Shown here piece by piece: positions 1-6,586 of a stretch of DNA of 25,606 nt. Position 1 is the first letter of the stretch; each line of letters starts with the position of its first letter. The stretch lies in assembly GCA_965977975.1 (NCBI GenBank), contig CBHCZH010000037.1, positions 1 to 25,606 of the forward strand, given 5' to 3'. The translations under genes were made by a program, and so were the position numbers. A model generated the notes under the pieces. The model made no database searches and was not told where the DNA came from. It saw nothing but the letters and a program-made list of their open reading frames with translations. Source of the DNA: Croceibacterium_A sp965977975 (GTDB taxonomy: Bacteria; Pseudomonadota; Alphaproteobacteria; Sphingomonadales; Sphingomonadaceae).

Positions 1-341
1 GTCACCGCGTCGGCGGTGCTGGCGAGATACATGCCCGACGCCATCAGCACGAGGCACGTCAGCATGGTGAGCTTGCGGCCGTACTTGTCCGCCATCCCGC
101 CGAGGATCACCGAGCCGAACCCCATACCGACGAGCTCGGCCGATAGGACCACGCCGAGCTTGTCGCGCGCGATCCCCCATTCCGCCGAGATGCCCGGCGA
201 AGCGAAAGCGCTCGAGAGCACGTCGAAGCCGTCGAGCGCGTTGAGCAGCACCATCAGCACGACGACGATCCATTGCCGCGCGCCCATCGGAGTGTCGTTG
301 ATCACGTTGATCGGGTTGGTGCCCCCGGCTGCTGCGGCCAT
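1..341 (-). CDS. MFS transporter, aromatic acid:H+ symporter type (N-terminal part, runs off window)
   Basis: This is the first 113 residues of a major facilitator superfamily carrier; the rest lies beyond the window edge. The ATG at 341 is preceded by a GGAGAGG ribosome binding site. The first membrane helix carries NALDGFD (about residues 35-41), matching the DGxD signature of the aromatic acid:H+ symporter (AAHS/PcaK) family. The loop between helices 2 and 3 carries GGMADKYGRK, the general MFS motif A. The family imports aromatic acids such as protocatechuate, 4-hydroxybenzoate or vanillate across the inner membrane. It lies 27 bp downstream of the MarR gene on the same strand, so the two probably form an operon. 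The actual substrate cannot be read from the sequence; a lignin-derived aromatic acid is inferred from the neighbours. Confidence 0.85.
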   Translation of the reverse strand, partial: MAAAAGGTNPINVINDTPMGARQWIVVVLMVLLNALDGFDVLSSAFASPGISAEWGIARDKLGVVLSAELVGMGFGSVILGGMADKYGRKLTMLTCLVLMASGMYLASTADAV

Positions 342-368
342 CTCGTTATCCTCTCCCTGGACGCCCAC

Positions 369-821
369 TCATTCGTGGATTCGTACTAGCATTTCCACCA
401 GTTTCTCGGTCTCGGCGGGCGTGAAGCGGCTCTTCAGCCAGGCTTCGTGCTCGGCAATGCATTGCTTGGCCTCGGTGAGCGCCGCAGCACCCGCCGCAGT
501 CACATGCAGCGCCTGCTTGCGCCCGTCGCTCGTCGAACGCTCACGCCGCAGATAGCCACGCTCCTGCAGGCGGTTAACGATGGTCATCGTGGTCGCCCGG
601 TCCATCCTCAGCCGCCGGCCGAGCTCGATCTGCGAGATGCCGGGATGATCGCCGACCAGCCACAGCGCCGAGACCTGCTTCTGCGTCAGGTCGAGATCGG
701 CGAACGTCTCGGTGAAGTGGCGATAGACCGCGCCGTGGGCCAGCCGGATATGGAACCCGACGACGCCGTTGAGGCCGCCCAGTTCCTCATCCTTGCAGTC
801 GATTGAACTCGGTGCGTCCAC
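369..821 (-). CDS. MarR family transcriptional regulator
   Basis: The product is a 150-residue winged-helix regulator, a normal MarR length. The wHTH spans about residues 44-110: DLTQKQVSALWLV, then the recognition helix near 72-86 (RMDRATTMTIVNRLQERGY), then a wing with the family-typical D99-G-R101. The start is a GTG at 821; no in-frame ATG gives a complete N-terminal dimerisation helix. It is divergent from the lignostilbene-type dioxygenase gene, and the 75-bp gap holds a 21-bp pseudo-palindrome over a promoter. MarR proteins of this kind usually repress catabolic genes until a phenolic acid or its CoA ester binds. I infer that it controls itself, the MFS gene at 1-341, the dioxygenase, and through a second operator copy the aldehyde dehydrogenase at 13.9 kb. 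The ligand is unknown. Confidence 0.93.
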   Translation of the reverse strand: MDAPSSIDCKDEELGGLNGVVGFHIRLAHGAVYRHFTETFADLDLTQKQVSALWLVGDHPGISQIELGRRLRMDRATTMTIVNRLQERGYLRRERSTSDGRKQALHVTAAGAAALTEAKQCIAEHEAWLKSRFTPAETEKLVEMLVRIHE

Positions 822-846
822 CAGCTTGTGTTCCTCGCCATCCCGC

Positions 847-874
847 TTGCTTAATTGTTAGTGGAGCATACAAT
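847..874 (+). promoter_or_regulatory. Promoter of the dioxygenase gene with overlapping MarR-like operator
   Basis: A sigma70-like promoter is visible: TTGCTT (847-852), a 16-bp spacer, then TACAAT (869-874), 22 bp before the dioxygenase ATG. Over the spacer and -10 lies a pseudo-palindrome at 854-874: half-site ATTGTTAGT, 3 bp, half-site GCATACAAT. The second half-site read in reverse is ATTGTATGC, so both fit ATTGTWWGY. It sits in the divergent gap next to a MarR gene. A repressor bound here would cover the -10 element. A related 21-bp element lies at 13985-14005. Confidence 0.7.
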
Positions 875-896
875 CTTGCGCAAGGAGAGGAACCCG

Positions 897-2381
897 ATGG
901 CGCATTTCCCCGAGACCCCGAGCTTCACCGGGTTCAACACGCCGAGCCGGATCGAGGCCGATATCCGAGATTTGCAGCACGTCGGAACGATTCCCGAGGA
1001 GCTCGACGGCGCATTCTACCGCGTGCAACCGGATCCGCAGTTCCCGCCGCGCCTCGGCGACGACATCGCCTTCAACGGCGACGGGATGATCACTCGGTTC
1101 CATTTCCACGACGGCCAGTGCGACTTCCGCCAGCGCTGGGCGCAGACCGACAAGTGGAAGCTCGAGAACGCGGCCGGCAAGGCGCTGTTCGGCGCCTATC
1201 GCAACCCGCTGACCGACGATGAAAGCGTCAAGGGCGAGATCCGCTCGACCGCCAACACCAACGCGTGGATCTTCGGCGGCAAGCTCTGGGCGCTCAAGGA
1301 AGACAGCCCGGCGCTGGTGATGGACCCGGCGACGATGGAAACGGTCGGTTTCGAGAAGTTCGGCGGCAAGATGACCGGCCAGACTTTCACCGCGCATCCC
1401 AAGGTGGATCCGGCGACCGGCAACATGGTCGCGATCGGCTATGCCGCGAGCGGCCTGTGCAGCGACGACGTGACTTACTACGAAGTCAGCGCCGAGGGCG
1501 AGCTGGTCCGCGAGAAGTGGTTCAAGGTCCCCTACTACTGCATGATGCACGACTTCGGGATCACGCCCGATTATCTCGTGCTGCACATCGTCCCGTCGAT
1601 CGGCAGCTGGGAGCGGCTCGAGCAGGGCAAGCCGCATTTCGGCTTCGACACCAGCTTGCCGGTATACCTCGGCGTGATCCCGCGGCGCGACGACCTCAAG
1701 CAGGAAGACATCCGCTGGTTCAAGCGCGACAACTGCTTCGCCAGCCACGTGCTCAACGCCTGGCAGGAGGGAAGCAAGATCCACTTCGTCACGCCCGAGG
1801 CGAAGAACAACATGTTCCCGTTCTTCCCCGACGTGAACGACGTGCCGTTCAACCCGGCCGAAGCCGCGAGCCGGCTGACCGACTGGGTCGTCGACCTCGC
1901 CTCGAACGGCGACGAGTTCGATGCGATAATCCCGCTCACCGAGACAGTGTCCGAGTTCCCGCGCATCGACGACCGCTTCACCGGGCGCAAGACGCGCTAC
2001 GGCTGGGGGCTCGAGATGGACATGCGCCGCCCCGTCGACTTGCGCGGCGGCAGCGCGGGCGGCGCGCTGATGAACTGCCTGTTCCTCAAGGACTTCGATA
2101 CGGGCGCCGAGCAGCACTGGTGGTGCGGCCCGGTCTCGAGCCTGCAGGAACCATGCTTCATCCCGCGTTCGAAGAACGCCCCCGAAGGCGACGGCTGGGT
2201 AGTCCAGGTCTGCAACCGGCTCGACGAGTACCGCTCGGATCTGCTGCTGTTCGACGCGCTCAAGATCGAGAAAGGCCCGATCGCCACGATCCAGGTCCCG
2301 ATCCGCCTGCGCTTCGGGTTGCATGGCAACTTCGCGCGCAGTGAAGAGCTGGGGCTGGCAAAGGAATTCGAAGCCGCCTGA
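897..2381 (+). CDS. Lignostilbene-alpha,beta-dioxygenase type carotenoid cleavage oxygenase
   Basis: The product is a 494-residue non-haem iron dioxygenase of the carotenoid oxygenase (RPE65) superfamily. The ATG at 897 is chosen over an upstream TTG at 855 because AAGGAGAGG lies just before it and the protein then begins MAHFPETPS, as lignostilbene dioxygenases do. The four iron-ligand histidines are H167 (TAHPK), H218 (MMHDFG), H284 (ASHVLNAW) and H476 (LHGN). F59, Y101, K134 and E353 fall at the numbers I recall for sphingomonad lignostilbene dioxygenases, where F59, Y101 and K134 bind the 4-hydroxystilbene phenol. Such enzymes split the central double bond of lignostilbene or the DCA-derived stilbene DCA-S, giving vanillin-type aldehydes. 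No signal peptide is seen, so it is probably cytoplasmic. Paralogs (LsdA to LsdH in SYK-6) differ in substrate, so the exact one is uncertain. Confidence 0.93.
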   Translation: MAHFPETPSFTGFNTPSRIEADIRDLQHVGTIPEELDGAFYRVQPDPQFPPRLGDDIAFNGDGMITRFHFHDGQCDFRQRWAQTDKWKLENAAGKALFGAYRNPLTDDESVKGEIRSTANTNAWIFGGKLWALKEDSPALVMDPATMETVGFEKFGGKMTGQTFTAHPKVDPATGNMVAIGYAASGLCSDDVTYYEVSAEGELVREKWFKVPYYCMMHDFGITPDYLVLHIVPSIGSWERLEQGKPHFGFDTSLPVYLGVIPRRDDLKQEDIRWFKRDNCFASHVLNAWQEGSKIHFVTPEAKNNMFPFFPDVNDVPFNPAEAASRLTDWVVDLASNGDEFDAIIPLTETVSEFPRIDDRFTGRKTRYGWGLEMDMRRPVDLRGGSAGGALMNCLFLKDFDTGAEQHWWCGPVSSLQEPCFIPRSKNAPEGDGWVVQVCNRLDEYRSDLLLFDALKIEKGPIATIQVPIRLRFGLHGNFARSEELGLAKEFEAA

Positions 2382-2405
2382 GCGGCTCGCTGGGGGAGAA
2401 GCTGA

Positions 2406-3617
2406 GTGAGGATTGCAATGACGGCGGCCGTGTTGGCCGCAGCGCTGGCGCTGACCGGGTGCAAGCAGGCGGGTGAATCCGCCGCCGCGGAGCCGCGCGA
2501 GGAACAGCCCGCGTTCGAGCTCACTCCCGCAGTGATCGCCATGCGGTGGCAGCTGCTCAACCCGGAGATCAACAGCTTCACGTTCCGCGAGCTGAGGAAC
2601 GTCTTCGAATATCGCGACGTCCGGCACGGTGCGGAGGCGTGGGAGCTGGCGAAGGCCGACGGGTTCGCCATGCCAGAAGGATACAAGGAGTGGGCCGAGC
2701 AGACCTTCACCAATGCCTTCCTCGTGCTGCGCGACGGAAAGATCGTGTTCGAGGATTACCGCAACCGGATGACCCCCGAAACGCGGCATATCGGCTTCTC
2801 GATGACCAAGTCGATCACCGCGATGCTGATCGGCCAGGCGCTCGAGCACGGCGAGATTGCCTCGCTCGACGATCCGGTCAGCAAGTATGTGCCCGAGCTG
2901 GCGAACGGCGGATACGGCAAGGCGACGATCCGCAACGTGCTCGAGATGCGCTCTGGCGCCGACATCGACGAGCGCTACGACTTCGGCGCCAACCCGAGCC
3001 TCGCCGGCCGCATCCACGAGACCGCGATCATCCGCAATAAGGCGCGCTTCGCCGATTTCGCGGTCGACGTCGGCAGCCGGGCGGCACCAGGCGCGGCGTT
3101 TAACTACGCCACCCTCGACACGGCCGTGCTCGGCTGGGTGCTCGAGAAAGCGACCGGCGAGAAGCTCGAAGACCTGATGGAAAGCCGCATCTGGCAACCG
3201 CTCGGAGCCGAGTCCGACGGCTTCTTCATCGCCGACGGCCCGCCCGGTGTCGGCCGCGCGCTCAACGGCATGGGCTTCAATGCCACGCTGCGCGACTTCG
3301 CGCGCCTCGGCCAACTGATGCTCGACGGCGGCGTCGCCCGCGGCACGCGCGTGTTGCCCGAGGGTTGGGTCGCGCAGATGACCACGATGAAGCCCACCGG
3401 CGAGCCGTTCCCGGGCTACGGCTTCCAGACGTGGCAGGTGGACGAGGAGCCCGGTGCTTTCGCGGCTGTGGGCCTCGCCGGGCAGATGATCTACGTGCAC
3501 CCGGCCAGCCACACCGTGATCGTCAAGCTCAGCTATCATCCGCCGGTTCCACCGGCGGACACCGAGCCCAAGACGCTGGCGATGTTCCAGGCGATCGCGC
3601 GCACGCCGATCCGCTGA
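2406..3617 (+). CDS. Serine hydrolase lipoprotein, class C beta-lactamase / NylB-like
   Basis: The product is a 403-residue serine hydrolase of the beta-lactamase class C / 6-aminohexanoate-dimer hydrolase (NylB) group. GTG 2406 is preceded by GGGGGAG at good spacing. The N-terminus is a lipoprotein signal with lipobox LTGC, cysteine 19. The S-x-x-K nucleophile motif is S132-M-T-K135. The second motif is Y234-A-T, where classical members have Y-x-N; NylB-type enzymes also vary here. The third region, GLAGQ near residue 360, replaces the KTG box, again NylB-like. The gene starts 24 bp after the dioxygenase stop, so the two are probably co-transcribed. An envelope-anchored esterase or amidase acting on an esterified aromatic before uptake is plausible, but the substrate is unknown; antibiotic resistance is not suggested. 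Confidence 0.85.
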   Translation: MRIAMTAAVLAAALALTGCKQAGESAAAEPREEQPAFELTPAVIAMRWQLLNPEINSFTFRELRNVFEYRDVRHGAEAWELAKADGFAMPEGYKEWAEQTFTNAFLVLRDGKIVFEDYRNRMTPETRHIGFSMTKSITAMLIGQALEHGEIASLDDPVSKYVPELANGGYGKATIRNVLEMRSGADIDERYDFGANPSLAGRIHETAIIRNKARFADFAVDVGSRAAPGAAFNYATLDTAVLGWVLEKATGEKLEDLMESRIWQPLGAESDGFFIADGPPGVGRALNGMGFNATLRDFARLGQLMLDGGVARGTRVLPEGWVAQMTTMKPTGEPFPGYGFQTWQVDEEPGAFAAVGLAGQMIYVHPASHTVIVKLSYHPPVPPADTEPKTLAMFQAIARTPIR

Positions 3618-3640
3618 TCGCACGCCAGGCCCGGCCGGTC

Positions 3641-3677
3641 GAACGGGCGGTCGGGCGCGCCACCGCCCGCCCCGTTC
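3641..3677. terminator. GC-rich hairpin after the dioxygenase-hydrolase pair
   Basis: The arms GAACGGGCGG (3641-3650) and CCGCCCGCCCCGTTC (3663-3677) can pair with small bulges around a loop near 3651-3662. It lies 24 bp past the serine hydrolase stop. There is no T-run, so it would not be a canonical intrinsic terminator; it may stabilise the 3' end or be a chance product of high GC. Confidence 0.3.
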
Positions 3678-3764
3678 CGCCCTCGACTGGTCGGAACGCG
3701 GCTTCCCGTGTCCACGGCTCCGCGCCTAGCTGACCGCGCACAGGGATCGGTTGGAGGACATGAG

Positions 3765-4274
3765 GTGACCGCACAGACTGTCGCTGGCGACGGCGTATCG
3801 ATCTTTCGTTTCGCGCCCCCGGCGGAGCGGCCCGAGCGCAGCCAGCGGCTCGATCTCCACTACGTTCGCGCCACCGCGCTAGCCCAGGTTCGCCTCCAGC
3901 TGGCGGTGCTCTCGGGCAATCGGCGCCGGGCGCTTGAGCAGATCGACAGGCTGGTCACGCTCGACAAAGAGCTCGAGCGGATCGCCGACGGCACCCTGGC
4001 CATCGCGCCGCCGTTCGATCCGCTCGACGACGATCTCGCCGAGCAGCGCCTCGCCATCGCGGCGGAGAAGCTGGCACTGACCGGAGGCACGCATCTGCCG
4101 CGCCTCGAGCCGGCGTTTGGCGCCGGGATGGGAGCCGCGCTTGCCGCAGACGAAGAGATCGAGATCGTCGAGGACGAAACGCTGAAAAGCAGCCTGACCC
4201 GGCTTGCCTTCTGGGCGTCGGGCTTCCTCGTCCTGTGCGCGGGAGTCGCGGCCGCCGCGGTGACGCAGCTTTAA
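3765..4274 (+). CDS. Hypothetical protein with a single C-terminal membrane helix
   Basis: I do not recognise this gene. The GTG at 3765 is chosen because GGAGG ends 7 bp before it; an in-frame ATG at 3708 lacks such a site. The 169-residue product has a charged, mostly helical body: RLDLHYVRATALAQVRLQLAVL and LVTLDKELERIADGTLAI look like amphipathic or coiled-coil helices. It ends in one hydrophobic segment, about residues 146-166 (FWASGFLVLCAGVAAAAV), a tail-anchored arrangement. There is no signal peptide, so the body probably faces the cytoplasm. It is followed by a REP hairpin and a convergent GMC oxidoreductase gene. Nothing ties it to the catabolic genes. Confidence 0.7.
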   Translation: MTAQTVAGDGVSIFRFAPPAERPERSQRLDLHYVRATALAQVRLQLAVLSGNRRRALEQIDRLVTLDKELERIADGTLAIAPPFDPLDDDLAEQRLAIAAEKLALTGGTHLPRLEPAFGAGMGAALAADEEIEIVEDETLKSSLTRLAFWASGFLVLCAGVAAAAVTQL

Positions 4275-4307
4275 AACTACCCCTAGCAAGGGAATGGTCG
4301 GCCGATG

Positions 4308-4340
4308 CCCACCCCCGGCCCCTCCCGCTTGCGGGAGGGG
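4308..4340. repeat. Solitary REP element between convergent genes
   Basis: A GCCCACCCCCGG-type flank precedes a near-perfect hairpin, CCCCTCCCGC-TT-GCGGGAGGGG, at 4319-4340. The same sequence forms the arms of the REPIN-like pairs at 8166-8254 and 17467-17576. It sits between the 3' ends of two convergent genes and could act as a bidirectional transcription barrier or mRNA stabiliser. Confidence 0.8.
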
Positions 4341-4344
4341 AGGC

Positions 4345-6003
4345 TTAAGCTGCCACCGCCTGCCTCGCGTCAGCCAGCACCATCTCTGCGCCTTTCTCGG
4401 CAATCATGATCGTCGGCGCGTTGGTGTTGCCCGAGCTGATCTTGGGCATCGCCGAGGCATCGATCACCCGCAGCCCCTCGACCCCGCGCACGCGCAATTG
4501 CGGGTCGAGCGGGAAACGCTCGTCGCCCATCGCGACTGTGCCGACGCAGTGGTAGAGCGTGCCGCCGGCGACTTTGGCATAGCCGAGCATTTCCTCATCG
4601 GTGTTTCCGAACGGATCGCCCTTTTCCTTCATGTACGGCTCGAGCGCCGGCTGTTGCCAGATCTTACGAATGATCTTGAGCTGGTCGACCACGCTCTGCC
4701 TGTCGATCGGGTCCGACAGGTAATTCGGCACGATCTTCGGCCAGACGGTGCCGTCGGGCGACTTCGCGTGGATCGAGCCGCGCGATTCCGGGCGCAGCTG
4801 GCACGGGTTCGACGCCATGCCAGGGTCCTTGTCGAGCCTGAGGCCCTGGTACTGGTTGAGGTATTCCAGATCCATCGAGGCGGCCATGACGTGGATCTGG
4901 ATGTCGGGATAGGCGAGCTCGTCGCGGCTCTTCACGAACGCGCAGCCGTGCGCGACCGCGTAGCTGAGCAGGCCCTTGCGGGTGAGGCCGTACTTGGCGA
5001 TCTCGCCGAGCAGCTTCAGCCCTCGGCTCAACTGGTTGATCGAATGATGCGGCTCCTTGAGCGCCGCCTGGCAGCCGATCATGTAGTGGTCCTGCATGTT
5101 CTCGCCGACCATCGGCGATTCGTGCACGACCTTGATCCCGAGCTCCTGCAGCAGCGCACCCTGGCCGACGCCGGAGATTTCGAGCAGCTTGGGAGATTCC
5201 ACCGCGCCCGCCGCCAGGATCACTTCGCGCCCGATCATCACCCGTCGGGTCTCGCCGTGCTGCTTGAACTCGACTCCGATCGCCTTGCGCCCTTCCCACA
5301 GGATTCGTGTGGTCATCGCGTGGGTCTCGACCGTGAGGTTGGGACGCTTCATCGCCGGGTGCAGATAAGCGACCGCAGCCGAGTGGCGTCGGCCGTTCCT
5401 GGCGGTCATCTGAAAGAAGCTGCAGCCTTCCTGGTTGCCGTCGTTGAGGTCGGGCTTGTACGGGATGCCGGCCTGGACGCAGGCTTCGACGATTGCGGCG
5501 CTGACCGGGTGCTCCTCGGGGAAGTCGGAGACGTTAAGCGGCCCGCCCGCGCCGTGGAACTCGTTCGGCCCGCGCTCCTGATTCTGGCTTTTGCGGAAGT
5601 AGGGCAGCACCTCGTCCCAGCTCCATCCGCGCGCGCCCAACTGCGCCCAGCCGTCGTAATCGGCGGCCTGGCCGCGCACGTAGAGCATGCCGTTGATCGA
5701 ACTCGAGCCGCCGAGGACCTTGCCCTTCGGCCATTTGTGCTTGCGCCCGCCGGAGCCTTCGTCGACCTCGGTTTCGTAGAGCCAATTGACCTTGGGATCG
5801 TTGAGCGTCTTGCCGAACCCGATCGGGGTATGGATCATCACGTTGGAGATGAACTGGCCGGGCTCCTTGAGCGGCCGGTCGTCGCCGCCCGCCTCGAGGA
5901 TCACGACCTTATGCGCGCCGCTTTCGGTCAGCCGCGCCGCCAGCACGCAGCCGGCGCTGCCGGCGCCGACGATGACGTAGTCCGCGTAAAGGTCCGCCGT
6001 CAA
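4345..6003 (-). CDS. GMC family FAD-dependent alcohol oxidoreductase
   Basis: The product is a 552-residue glucose-methanol-choline oxidoreductase. Features are the FAD-binding GAGSAG (residues 13-18), the family signature GKVLGGSSSINGMLYVRG near 95-112, a second GMC signature GAVESPKLLEISG near 265, and the C-terminal catalytic pair H485 (LYHCVG) and N526 (SSGNTNAPT). The start is TTG 6003, with AGGAGAGG just upstream and no better ATG. These enzymes oxidise primary alcohols to aldehydes. In sphingomonads, relatives PhcC/PhcD oxidise the side chain of phenylcoumaran dimers and HpvZ oxidises hydroxypropiovanillone. The neighbours suggest such a lignin role. Sequence alone does not separate these from choline dehydrogenase-like or AlkJ-like enzymes. 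Confidence 0.9.
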   Translation of the reverse strand: MTADLYADYVIVGAGSAGCVLAARLTESGAHKVVILEAGGDDRPLKEPGQFISNVMIHTPIGFGKTLNDPKVNWLYETEVDEGSGGRKHKWPKGKVLGGSSSINGMLYVRGQAADYDGWAQLGARGWSWDEVLPYFRKSQNQERGPNEFHGAGGPLNVSDFPEEHPVSAAIVEACVQAGIPYKPDLNDGNQEGCSFFQMTARNGRRHSAAVAYLHPAMKRPNLTVETHAMTTRILWEGRKAIGVEFKQHGETRRVMIGREVILAAGAVESPKLLEISGVGQGALLQELGIKVVHESPMVGENMQDHYMIGCQAALKEPHHSINQLSRGLKLLGEIAKYGLTRKGLLSYAVAHGCAFVKSRDELAYPDIQIHVMAASMDLEYLNQYQGLRLDKDPGMASNPCQLRPESRGSIHAKSPDGTVWPKIVPNYLSDPIDRQSVVDQLKIIRKIWQQPALEPYMKEKGDPFGNTDEEMLGYAKVAGGTLYHCVGTVAMGDERFPLDPQLRVRGVEGLRVIDASAMPKISSGNTNAPTIMIAEKGAEMVLADARQAVAA

Positions 6004-6146
6004 TTGCCTCTCCTGGCTTGCCCGCGCTTCGGCGTGATTCGCTTGGATTCCACGCTAGGATCCGTACCGGCGAGCGGCAATGATCAAGGCCCGGCGACGG
6101 TGGCCTGCGCGACACAATTGCGCTAGATTGCGCGGAGGGGGATGCC

Positions 6147-6557
6147 ATGACCGGAACCGGAACCTTCGCGGACATCATCAGCGCGGTCACCGACATGTGG
6201 GGCCTGATGGCGCTGGCGCTGCTGCTGATCGGACTGCTCGCGATCCAGATGACCAAGGGCGCTAACCCGAATGTGCGGGTTGCGACATTTCTGGTGATCT
6301 TCGTCGGGTTCCTCGGCAGCCTTTACATGGCGTTCGTCAATCCCGCCGGTGAATCGGGCGATGCTCGCGCCGCGACCGCTACGGCTGCATCCGCGCCCAA
6401 TGCCGAGGATATCGCCGCCCAGGCCGAAGCGGCCGAGGATTACCGCGAGTCGGTCGGCGATGCTTATGGCAACGCGGCGAGCGAGATGGACAAGGTCGCC
6501 GCGCAGATCGCGGGCGAGGAGCCTGAAACGGCCCCGAGCGATGAATCGAAGGACTGA
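6147..6557 (+). CDS. Small membrane protein with two helices and an acidic alanine-rich tail
   Basis: I do not recognise this gene. The ATG at 6147 follows GGAGGGGG at 5 bp. The 136-residue product has two hydrophobic helices, about residues 12-33 (MWGLMALALLLIGLLAIQM) and 45-65 (ATFLVIFVGFLGSLYMAFV). After these comes a hydrophilic tail of about 70 residues rich in Ala, Glu and Asp. It has no cleavable signal and is probably an inner-membrane protein. It is transcribed divergently from the GMC gene across a 143-bp gap and converges on the TPP enzyme gene. No function can be assigned. Confidence 0.75.
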   Translation: MTGTGTFADIISAVTDMWGLMALALLLIGLLAIQMTKGANPNVRVATFLVIFVGFLGSLYMAFVNPAGESGDARAATATAASAPNAEDIAAQAEAAEDYRESVGDAYGNAASEMDKVAAQIAGEEPETAPSDESKD

Positions 6558-6586
6558 AACGCCACTCTTACCGGCCGCGCCACGCG

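Noticed and set aside
855..896. TTG start of the dioxygenase frame at 855
   Set aside because: It lies inside the promoter/operator, and the ATG at 897 has a strong ribosome site and matches the family N-terminus.
2406..3617. Antibiotic-resistance beta-lactamase
   Set aside because: The lipoprotein signal, Y-A-T and GLAGQ motifs and the operon context fit a NylB-like esterase or amidase.
858..3623. A 921-codon open frame on the minus strand opposite the dioxygenase and hydrolase genes
   Set aside because: Its product is Arg/Ala/Glu/His-rich with no domain, and it is the GC-driven antisense frame of two well-identified genes.
4294..6126. A 610-codon plus-strand frame opposite the GMC oxidoreductase gene
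   Set aside because: Antisense shadow that starts inside a REP element; the minus strand encodes an intact GMC protein.
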